This document shows, piece after piece, positions 1 through 9,279 of a DNA stretch of 64,000 bases. The notes beneath the pieces are model-generated. The model saw only the letters and a program-made list of their open reading frames with translations, searched no databases and had not been told where the DNA came from. The translations under genes were made by a program, and so were the position numbers. The stretch lies in the NCBI GenBank assembly GCA_023374045.1, contig CM041778.1:292989533-293053532 (forward strand), given 5' to 3'. The number at the start of each line of letters is the position of its first letter. Position 1 is the first letter of the stretch. This stretch comes from Limonium bicolor. Taxonomy: Eukaryota; Streptophyta; Magnoliopsida; Caryophyllales; Plumbaginaceae.

Positions 1-890
1 TCCTTATTCTTAAATAGGACTGGTGCTCCCCATGGAGACAAGCTAGGGCAAATGAAGCCCTTATCTAGAAGATCCTGCAGCTGAACCTTCAATTCCTTCA
101 ACTCCGTCGGACTCATGCGATAGGGAGCCTTCGAAATAGGCTGAGTCTCTAGCTCTAACTCAATCAAAAACTCCACCTCACGATCAGGTGGTTGCCCTGG
201 CACGTCGTCCTGGAATACCTCTAGGAACTCACACACAATGGGGATATCCTCCAGATGGGATCCCTCTCGAATCTCAGGTACAAAGCAAAGAAACCCCTGG
301 CATCCCTTCCTCGGGAAGCGGACTGCCTGCATAGCAGACACTAACATTGGTGCACAAGGGATGGAGTTTCCCACAAAAGCAAAACGGGTCTCACCCGGTC
401 TATCAAACACGACTCTCCTAGCTGCACAATCTATATAAGCATGGTGCTCTGCTAGCCAGTCCATGCCCAAGATCACATCAAAGCTAGACATACGCATAGG
501 GATCAAATCAGCAGGCAAAATCATATCCATGACCACTACAGGAGAAGACTTGCACACAGAATCAAGTACACAAGCAGGCACACCACTCAACGGACTAGAA
601 ATGCACAGATCAACATCACAAGGCACAACAGTCAACCCGAGACTACCCACTAAATCAGCAGACACAAAGAAGTGGGTAGCTCCTGAATTGAACAAACAGA
701 AAACTGGCTGAGAAGAGATCTGAAGAATACCTGACACAATTCGATATGAGCCACGATCACGCTCACCAGCCAATGCATACACCCGTGCCTGAGTCTAGGG
801 CTTCTTCTGATCGGTCCTCTGCCCGGACCCTGAACTGGCACCTCGGCCCTTTGAACCGCCACTGCTGCTGCCACCTCTAGCCTGTGGAGA
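1..890 (-). pseudogene. Ty3/gypsy element C: protease and start of reverse transcriptase, decayed
   Basis: Read on the minus strand, this continues the gag region at 891-1773. It encodes an aspartic protease domain followed by the first part of reverse transcriptase. The RT part ends at base 1 with the gypsy-type run LKELKVQLQDLLDKGF and then SPWGAPVLF, so the rest of pol lies outside the window. The protease carries ILGMDWL and the linker PGQPPDREVEF, both usual for plant gypsy elements. The catalytic motif reads N-S-G-A-T-H instead of D-S-G-A-T: the codon at 687-689 is AAT. Stop codons interrupt the link between gag and protease near 795 and 891. This is therefore a dead copy. Its 5' LTR and primer site are at 31896-33889, separated from this part by the inserted elements. 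Confidence 0.88.
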
Positions 891-1773
891 CTAGGCGATA
901 CGGTGATCAAGCGAGCCACAATTGAAGCAAGCTCCGGACTTCCTATAACACTCCCGTCCCGGATGGAATCGGTCACACTCAGCACACTTCGCTGCAGCAG
1001 GTGAAGCAGAAGACGAAGCTCCACGGTCTCCTTTGAACTTCTTCTGAGAATAAGAAGACTGGTCACGCCTCTCAGGCTCCTCCACTCGACCCAACCTCTT
1101 CTAATCCTTGCCCTTATCGGGCCTCTAGTCCTTCTTCTCGAAGCGCTGCCTAGCCTGCAGCTCAGCCTCCACAACCAGAGCCACATCTGCCACATCTCTA
1201 AATCTCTTGTGGCGAAAGGGCGCCACTGCAGCTCTAATGTCACCCCTCAGACCAGTCTCAAACTTCCTCGCCTTCTGGTTATCATCCGGCTCAGGCACAA
1301 ACTTAGAAAGGGAGATAAACTTACGCACATAATCATCAACAGACATCTCTCTCGTCTGACGAAGCCTCTCATACTCAACTATCTTCTGGTCCCTGAAGAC
1401 ATAGGGATAGGGATAGAACTGCTGATTAAAGCAGCCCCTAAACTGGTCCCATGTCCAAGGGTGGGGGTATTTCCCCTCAACCAACTTCCACCACTCCTTC
1501 GCCTCTGACTGGAACATAAAGGTGGCAAACCCCACCTTATGGTCCTCCTCACATCCCATGACCCTCAGAAGGTCCTCAATCGCAGTAATCCAGTGGCTCG
1601 CCTCCTGTGGGTCACCACTGGCATCGAAGGAAGGCGGCTTCAGCTTCAAGAACTCCTGAAGCACCTTCACATTACTGCCCCCCAAACTACCAGCTCCAGC
1701 CGCTGGGCCAGCAGAGGTCCCTACCACCTGCAGCACCTGGGACACCACCTGTACCCTATATCGGAAATGTCTC
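891..1773 (-). pseudogene. Ty3/gypsy element C: gag (capsid and zinc knuckle), interrupted
   Basis: The open frame at 1125-1773 encodes a retrotransposon gag capsid domain, with landmarks KEWWKLVEGKY, WDQFRGCFNQQFYP and YERLRQTREMSVDDYVRKF. A second piece at 891-1094 has C-A-E-C-D-R-F-H and a zinc knuckle CFNCGSLDH. The last cysteine of that knuckle is lost because a stop codon follows at 891-893. Two stops near 1095-1124 separate the pieces. The N-terminal end of gag is cut at 1773 by the TRIM plus element A. The frame resumes at 31756 and runs up to the primer site, with no in-frame ATG visible there. The capsid would form the virus-like particle of the retroelement. The copy is defective. 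Confidence 0.88.
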
Positions 1774-2226
1774 TGTAATACCCTTGAGGTTACCTCCACA
1801 TCGATTGGAGGGGAGAACGAAGTGTGCCTTATAGGTGCATGAATACCTCTTCCTTGTGTGACGAGTTTTGGGGCTAGGAAACCCCAAGAAAAATATGTGC
1901 GGCCTGCGTGCCAAAGCAGACAATATCACACATGTGGGCTGATAGGGCTGGGCTGTCACAGATAGTATCAGAGCCAGACCCAGGTCGGTGTGCCAGTGTG
2001 GCCCGCGAGGGCGCTGGGCTCCCAAGGGGGGTGGAGTGTAATACCCTTGAGGCTTACCTCCCACATCGATTGGAGGGGAGAACGAAGTGTGCCTTATAGG
2101 TGCATGGATACCTCTTCCTTGTGTGACGCGTTTTGGGGCTAGGAAACCCCAGGAACAAATCCGTGCGGCCTGCGTGCCAAAGCGGACAATATCACACATG
2201 TGGGCTTATTGGGCTGGGCTGTCACA
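1774..2226 (+). mobile_element. TRIM (terminal-repeat retrotransposon in miniature)
   Basis: Two direct repeats begin TGTAATACC and end CTGTCACA: 1774-1960 (187 bp) and 2037-2226 (190 bp). They differ by a dozen or so substitutions and small indels. The 76-bp centre starts with TAGTATCAGAGCC (about 1963), a near match to an initiator tRNA-Met primer site. It ends with the polypurine tract AAGGGGGGTGGAG just before 2037. There is no coding sequence. The LTR contains GACGCGTTTTGGGG and AAAGCGGACAATATC, which I recall as conserved blocks in a widespread eudicot TRIM family. No 5S rRNA sequence is present, so it is not a Cassandra element. The left flank is GTCTC (1769-1773). The right side runs straight into element A after five bases. 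Confidence 0.9.
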
Positions 2227-3555
2227 GAGATTGAAATACCCCAAACTAATTAAACATGGATTAAACATCTAATCACATTAATTAAGGCCTAAACATGCCT
2301 TAAAAGTCAATTGAGAACAACGATGGTCAAGACAAAGCAAGATATTGCACCCTTTGACTATTTAGGGTAAATATATACCCAAATGAACTTCTTAGGACCT
2401 AAAACATTGTCATAAGAATATTAACACATTACTAAACATACTACCATCGTTGGACAACACTCCAACACAAATAACAAGCATTTACATGCTTCAAGGTCAA
2501 GTAGGGCAAAAATGTGCTCTAAGAAACCTTAAAGGTCTTATGACCTCTAAATGATATAAAATTGGATTCCTATGATCAATAATCATGTAAGGAACACAAA
2601 AAAAACAGTTCTCAAAGAACACTAAGCTCAGAAACACCTTGTGACACAAAATGTGCGCTAAACACCTTAAAGCACGCTTTTGTGTATGAGCCTAAGATAT
2701 TGACTTTTTGTCACTTTTAGGACTAGATTACATTCTTTATATCAATTATGTGACATGATAGACTATATTATAAAGTCTAAAAGTCTAAAAATAAAATCAA
2801 AATGGGTGATTTTGGATGAATAGTACCCAAAATAACATTTAATTACTTAGTTTTAACCATGGTCAAATGTTATCCATTGACTTGACCAATCTTTGCCGCC
2901 CCATATTAGCTGTCATACCCATCCATTAAGCAACCTAAATATCTAGCCAATCTAATGAATCATCATTTACTATTACATAAAGTAACATTAATTAACTTAA
3001 AAGGCAAAACTAGCTTCTTTTCTCATTTGCCTTGCTTCCAAGCCAACACCACACCTCTTCATCCTCTCTTTTGCTCCTCTTTTCCCGTAGGAACTCACCA
3101 TATTCAGAGAAGAACACCTTGCTACCTAGGTAAGCTTATTAAGCTTTTATATGTTCATTCTCTTCACATTTCTTTCCTCTTTCCATGGAGCTAAGCAAAA
3201 ACCATTTCCATCCATGAATCTAGGTTGTTTTGGAGGTTAAAATAAGGGTGATTCTCGGCTGTAACAAGGGAAGGAGGTGGAGAAATCTAAACTTGTTCTT
3301 AAGGTATAAAAATGTGCTTTAAGCACTTATCTCTTCATTTCTTTCATTACCGGTTTGAAATCTTGATTCCCTAGGCTTATTATCTTCTTCTTAACATATT
3401 TATTCAGTTGGTATATCAAGAGCTTCAAGGTATAGCCAAATCCATGCCAAAAACACCATTTTAGGCATTTTAATCAAGGTAAAAATTAGCCATCTTCTAA
3501 TCTGAGTTATACCAGTTTTAAAGCTTGGTTTAGTAGCTCTTTTGATACTCTTTAT

Positions 3556-3575
3556 CTTCTGTATAAATAGGCCGA
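3556..3575 (+). promoter_or_regulatory. Candidate LTR promoter TATA box, element A
   Basis: TGTATAAATAGG lies in a CT-rich context about 1.3 kb into the LTR and is repeated near 14312 in the 3' LTR. Position and motif fit the U3/R promoter of a plant LTR element. The transcription start was not determined. Confidence 0.45.
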
Positions 3576-6500
3576 AGATAACCCTTGCTTACCTGGGTAT
3601 TCTAAGGTAAAATTTACCTTGAAAATGTACATTAAACACTTATTATGGTTAGCTCTTGCTTGGAGACTAATCATGCCTTAATTGCTGTTTGAAAACATGT
3701 AAATAATGCTGTGGAAAAATTTATCTCCAAACAGCCGTGGCCAAGCAAGGCCTAAATTTGGCAAAAATAAGGTATAAATCACTTAAACCTACACTTGGTA
3801 TATTAATATGTGTTTATACATGTGTATAATATATGTCGTGAGTGAACAAGGTTTAAAGGTCTTATTTTGACCTTAGGTGATTAAGGAATGGTTTAGTAAA
3901 TTATGTAAGTAATTAATTACATAATTGTCAAATTTAAGACATTATGTGGAAAATTGGTAAATATGGAAAAGATATGGGTAAGGCCGAGAGTTTAATGCAT
4001 TTTTGGGCATTTATGTGTAATTTAATTTATAAGCTAATGTTTGTAATAAGGCCATGTACTTTAGGCCATTTTATTTATGTATTTATAAGGTTTTAATTAA
4101 GTTTAGGTAATTAAAATTTATTACCGCAATGTATTGGGGTCTAAACCATAATTAAATTAGATTTGGGGGCTATATAATAATAAAGCCGAAAAATAGAGGT
4201 TTAAATAAGTTTAAATAAAAATTATAAGATTTTATAAAGTTTTGGGGTTAAATGGTAATTTCTGAAAAATAGGGGTACAAACCGTAATATATGGAGATTA
4301 ATGGTCAAGGCAATATTAAGGAGGTCAACCTTGACCATATGGTAGGTTTTGACCAAATTAGATAAGTTAAATAACTTAAGGTTTTATAATAAGATAAGTA
4401 TTTAATTGTAACAATATTATAACATATGTGGTATATATGTTATTACCGAAAAGAAAGGGTGTAAAATGGTATTATAAACACCCATGGGCTATTAGGAATT
4501 TTTAGGAATTTATTTGGTTGGTTTTGGAATTTAAAATAAACTATGTATGTTAATATATATTATTATGTCATTATGACACATTGGAATAAAAGATGGGGTG
4601 GAAATGTAATATACGAAAGTATATGGCTAGTAAGGTAATTATAACCCTTAGGTGAAATTTGGTGATTTTTAGAATTATATAAGAGTATTTAATAAGATAT
4701 ATGTATAAATATAATTTTAATGATATTATAAAACTATATGTTATAAATGGGCCAAATGGCAATTATAGAAACTTGGTGGGTTAGAAAAAGAATATAGAAT
4801 AGATTATGGGTCTGTTCGCAATTCTTAACAATATATAACCATAGGTTATATTTATATTAAGGTTTAAAATGTTATAGTATATGATATATATTACATAACA
4901 TTATATATGTGGTCAAATTATAAATTTGGAAAGTAAAAGGGGTGGAAATCAATTTATAAACAGAATAGGGTATGTTCGGAATTTTACAAAAATATAACCA
5001 TAGGTTATACCATTTTATAAGTTAAAAATGTTATATTATATGATATATATAACATGTTATAAATAATGGGGTGAATTTTGTAAATAAAGGAAACTATGGA
5101 TTATGGAAAAGAATAAGGTATAAATGTGTATGCCTATGCGGCAATATAATATAGTTTTGTATAAAACTATAGGTTATAAATCAAAGGTAATAAAAAATAT
5201 CATATTATATGATATTAGTATATGGTATAACATTACATAATGTTATGTGGTCAAAACGAAATTAAAATAAAAGGAAGGGCGGGCTGTACCGAATTATTAA
5301 GGTTAGAAATATGAATTTTAGACTATGGTCTACAAGGTTATAAATGTTATAACAATAATATGGTATTAATGTGGTTTTAATGGAATTAATATAGTAAGGA
5401 TATTCACATTAAATAATGTGGCAAACTATAAATAAATAAGATTTATAAACTAAGGTATTTATTGAATAAACCTTACGAGTTGTAATTATACAACATAAAA
5501 TGTTACATAATATTAGGATAATAATCTTAATATAGGTTGCATAATATAATACAATTAATGAGAATAATCATCTAATATAGGATGATAAAATGTAACATAT
5601 AATATAAGAGTTTTATAACTCATGGAACTTACCTATATTGGTAAATATATATACATATACAAGAATAATGTATATAAGGATGGATATATATTATGGATGG
5701 AGACCATATAATATAATGGTGGTGGTTATTACATAAAAATAGTTACAAACTATAAGTTATAAGTTTTTGAATGGAAATATAGTTTACTAAAGATAATGGA
5801 TTATATAATACAATGTATTATAATGGATGGGGGAAAAATAATACAATATAATAAATAATGCATGCATACATGCAACTATAGGTTATATACCTAAATTAAA
5901 TGATGGATAAGATTAAAGAAATATAACGAATTAAACTTAACAGTCGAAACATTTCGACATAAGAGTTTTAGTAACAAAGCCGACCGGTTTAGAGAATCCC
6001 GTAACAATTAACTGTAGAAATCGGGGATGAACTGTCGGGGTTACTTGTTATTCGGAAATACCGGATTTAGTTAGTCATGGAGACTAACTTATAGTTTTAT
6101 TACAGTTTAGATCGCCTTTCAGACGTGTGTGCCTGACGAGCTAGTGGTCTACACTGCGCATCCTTGGTCTAAGGTGTACGGTATGTAAAGGGGTTTGATC
6201 CGAGTTGTCCTAAGGAATTCCTTGGGCTCGGATTTGGTTGATATCACTTGTGTGTTAAGTGTTTTGGATACGTGTATGTGATTATGTGTGTTACTGCATT
6301 AATTATTATGCACGAGCGTCCTACGGGACTAACACTACATCGACTATAGATCGACTTATATAAACATACATATACGTTATTGTGATGACAAGACGGTTAC
6401 TTGATATAATACCATAGTATTAATATTAAGTGTATGGCAACCTAAGTAAAACACTTAGGAACGAGTCACGACATTATCGGTCTCTAGAGCATGGATCTCA

Positions 6501-7519
6501 AACGTGAATATAACCTAGATTACTTCTAGGTATGCGTGACCCATTGGGCAGCTGATTAATAAATTATATTCTCCATAAGACTAAGAGCATATCTTAAACA
6601 TTATGAGAGAGAGATGGTGTGAGTTGAGGTGAGGAATCCAGCGTAGTTTACGAACTTTCTGGTTGCGCATTTGTGATCACTGAGGGGTTCCCGATCGGGT
6701 TCCGCTCCAGGTTTATACCCAACGAGCCCTATTTGGATCGTGGGTCAGGTGGCTACGACCTTTATATGGACGCCTTACGAGGCAAAGTGAATAGTCAAGG
6801 GCCTCCGGACCTCTGGCGAAATGAGCACCTTTGTGTGTACGGGAGGACTACTGTCCATGTGAGGTTATCGGGTTGTCCTAACTTGACGCCCAACTGGTAA
6901 ATTAATAATTTAACATGGTTTGGATGGATAGGGCCTTGAAGGCCAAGGTAAATTAAATATAGAAACCGTTCGCTACGGCGATTGTACATTGTACATTATA
7001 CTGTGATTATTTCGATATGTTCGATTATACAATTGTTGTTTGTGATATTTTATGACTGTTTGAATTGGATGGATGGTTAAGTGTATATGAATGTTTGGAT
7101 GGATGATTAAGTATATTTATGCATGAAAATTACAGTATTGATTATAACTGTAAAATGATAAAGCATGAAACCAATAATAATAAGATGGTTAAAATGACTA
7201 AGTGACCATTAGGGTCCAGGCCCGGCATACTCAGCGTTTATCGCTGATACTACACTCATTGCAGGTTGATGATCATTGTCGAAGCCGAAGGCGGGAACAG
7301 GGTAGTTAGGGATTACTTTAATTACCGCACATAGAGTTTGTTTGTATACAATGTTGTGCTGTGGATTGTATTATGGTACGGTTATGTATATTCGGGATTA
7401 GATAGACGCTCACTTGTCAATGTTTATGGTGTATGGACTTAGTATGATGTATAGGAATGTTCTCGTTATCACAACGGTTAGCAGTTTGTTTATGTTGGTT
7501 GTTGGATAGTTTGGCTTCG

Positions 7520-7539
7520 TTACTCGCATGGGCGAGTAA
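7520..7539 (+). promoter_or_regulatory. Hairpin near the end of LTR A
   Basis: TTACTCGC and GCGAGTAA pair perfectly across a 4-nt loop ATGG, 110 bases before the LTR end. Element B has a hairpin of the same geometry at the same place (21944-21963) with different but still pairing bases. Confidence 0.6.
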
Positions 7540-7653
7540 TGGCCGGTGACACCGAGTGAGTATTATTGTTGTTATTATTTCTTCCGTTGTAAGTTTTTAT
7601 TTATTGCTATGAAAGAGATTATTATGTGTTTAAGGTGAGGGGTGTTACAAAAG

Positions 7654-7680
7654 TGGTATCAGAGCGGAGTACCGCTCTGA
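7654..7680 (+). promoter_or_regulatory. Primer-binding site (initiator tRNA-Met) within a hairpin, element A
   Basis: TGGTATCAGAGC (7654-7665) lies four bases after the LTR end and matches the 3' end of plant initiator tRNA-Met. Its second half forms the left arm of a perfect hairpin: TCAGAGCGG (7659-7667), loop AGTA, CCGCTCTGA (7672-7680). Confidence 0.9.
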
Positions 7681-7881
7681 TGACGAGAAAATAGGTTAAG
7701 ACAGTGAGCTTAGGACATGGGAAATTACGGGAAACGTTTGTGAGGTATGAGACGACTCGTCTTAAAAGGTGTTATGTTTGATAACGTAAATTGCGTGATA
7801 TGTTAGCCGTTAAGGCGATTCAATATCTACTGGTTGTGTACGGTAAATTACCGAGTATTTATGTGACATATTGTACTACAG

Positions 7882-9279
7882 ATGTCTGGGGGAACTAGAG
7901 GGCGTGGTACTTGTAGAGGTGGAGGCGGTGACCCCGTGATTTCAGGAGTTGTAGAGACGATTGCTGCGTTCTCGCACAGCTTGGTACTCAGATTGGAGGA
8001 ACACCCGCCCACCCGCCACAGCCCAGGGAGACGAACTGGCTGAAGTCAGTTACCGAGACCCGACCACCTACATATTCTGGGGAGCCAGACCCCGTAGCCT
8101 TAGAGCGTTTCATAGTTGAGCATGAGAAGGCCTACGAAGCTTTGCAAGTACCGGCCGACAAGAAGGTCGTCATTGCTGCTTTCCATCTGAAGGATGCAGC
8201 CAGCACTTGGTGGAGGTTGGTCAAGGACCATCACCTGGCTACGCCCGACTTTTCGTGGGCTACCTTTGTCGAGTTGCTGAGGGGAAGTACTATCCGGCAC
8301 ATCTCAAGCAGAAGAAGCGCCGTGAGTTCGAGACATTATCCCAGGGAGGTCTAACCGTGGATGAGTACTACGCTCGATTCATTGGTCTGCTGGACTTCAT
8401 CCCCGGTGTTGATTACTCAGAGACCGTGAAGGTCGAGAAGTTCCGGGGGGATTGTTGTTTCGCATCCAGATGGCGATGGGTGCTACCCTCTATACTACCA
8501 TCCAGGTATTAACATAAATGCCAGTAATTCTTTACATACTACATTACCGATTGACTTTGCGAGAACTTACCAATGAGATTCCAGGAGTGTTACGATGCTG
8601 CCTCGAGGACGGAGCTAATGCTCCAGACTCGGGAAGAGACTCTCGGGACCAAGAAGAGAAAGAACCCTGAGGGAGAGTCTGAGGGTGGAGGAGCATCTCT
8701 AGGCGATAGCCAGAAGAAGGGAAAGTAAGGACTTATCCCATTCTAAACTACTTATCATATTAAATACCTGATGAATGCTGACCTGAAACCTTAAGCAGGA
8801 AATTCTTCCAGAAGAAAGGGCAGCAGGGTCACCAAGGAGTAAAGGGGAAAGAGCCCATCCTTCGGTTGACCGGCCCAGCTATAGATGCTCAGCCTCTGAG
8901 ATCTGCGCCTCCCAAGGGTGAGAACACCTACCTCTTAAATTCAATTGTAACCTTCACCTTTATATCATCAGATTTTAACTTAAACTAAATACTACCATCA
9001 GGCACCGGACAGCCCCAGCGCCATTTCTATTGCAAGCGTTGTGAGAAGGATCATCCTGGGGTCGACTGCAGTGGCCGTAAAGTTGAGTGCCGGTGCTGCA
9101 AGAAAGAGGGCCACCGGGAGTTCGAGTGCTGGATGAACCCTGAGAGCCGTAATTACAGGCCACCAAAGAATACTCAGAAGACCTCAACTGGAGGATCTGG
9201 AGTACCACGAGGCGGTCAGGATGGCCAGACATCTACTAATGCTGGAGCCGAGAGAGGCAAGGGAGTAGATAGGGCATGA
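7882..9279 (+). pseudogene. gag of element A with three spliceosomal introns, decayed
   Basis: The ATG at 7882 starts a glycine/arginine-rich N-terminus (MSGGTRGRG). A gag capsid domain follows (WLKSVTETRPPTYSGEPDP, AASTWWRLVKD, GKYYPAHLKQKKRREF, LTVDEYYARFIGLLDFIPG). The C-terminus has C-K-R-C-E-K-D-H and then a canonical CCHC knuckle, CRCCKKEGHREFEC (about 9090-9130). The stop is at 9277-9279. Frame continuity across the C-terminal half requires removing three GT-AG introns: 8506-8584 (79 bp), 8725-8798 (74 bp) and 8918-9001 (84 bp), in phases 0, 2 and 1. All three joins restore frame. Three single-base frameshifts break it: near 7970, near 8283, and in the G-run at about 8445. A CAG directly before the ATG could also be a splice acceptor for a leader intron. 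The product would be a capsid/nucleocapsid precursor. This copy is non-functional. Confidence 0.85.

Larger units (their letters stand above)
2232..7649 (+). repeat. 5' LTR of element A (5,418 bp)
   Basis: It begins TGAAATACCCC and ends GAGGGGTGTTACA. The whole length is repeated at 12983-17836 plus 31186-31755, about 5,424 bp. In a sample of 120 bases from 2281 the two copies differ at two positions. A TATA-like TGTATAAATAGGCC lies near 3561 (copy near 14312), a plausible promoter. Positions 4400-5900 are very AT-rich and contain imperfect internal repeats around ATAACCATAGGTTATA. The small open frames here recur in the other LTR copy and show no coding character. Confidence 0.93.

Noticed and set aside
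1774..2226. Possible Cassandra element with 5S rRNA
   Set aside because: The LTRs lack the 5S promoter boxes and 5S sequence; it is a different TRIM.
6673..6900. 75-codon frame repeated at 17422-17649
   Set aside because: Identical because the LTRs are duplicates; no known domain and no sign of selection can be read from two copies.
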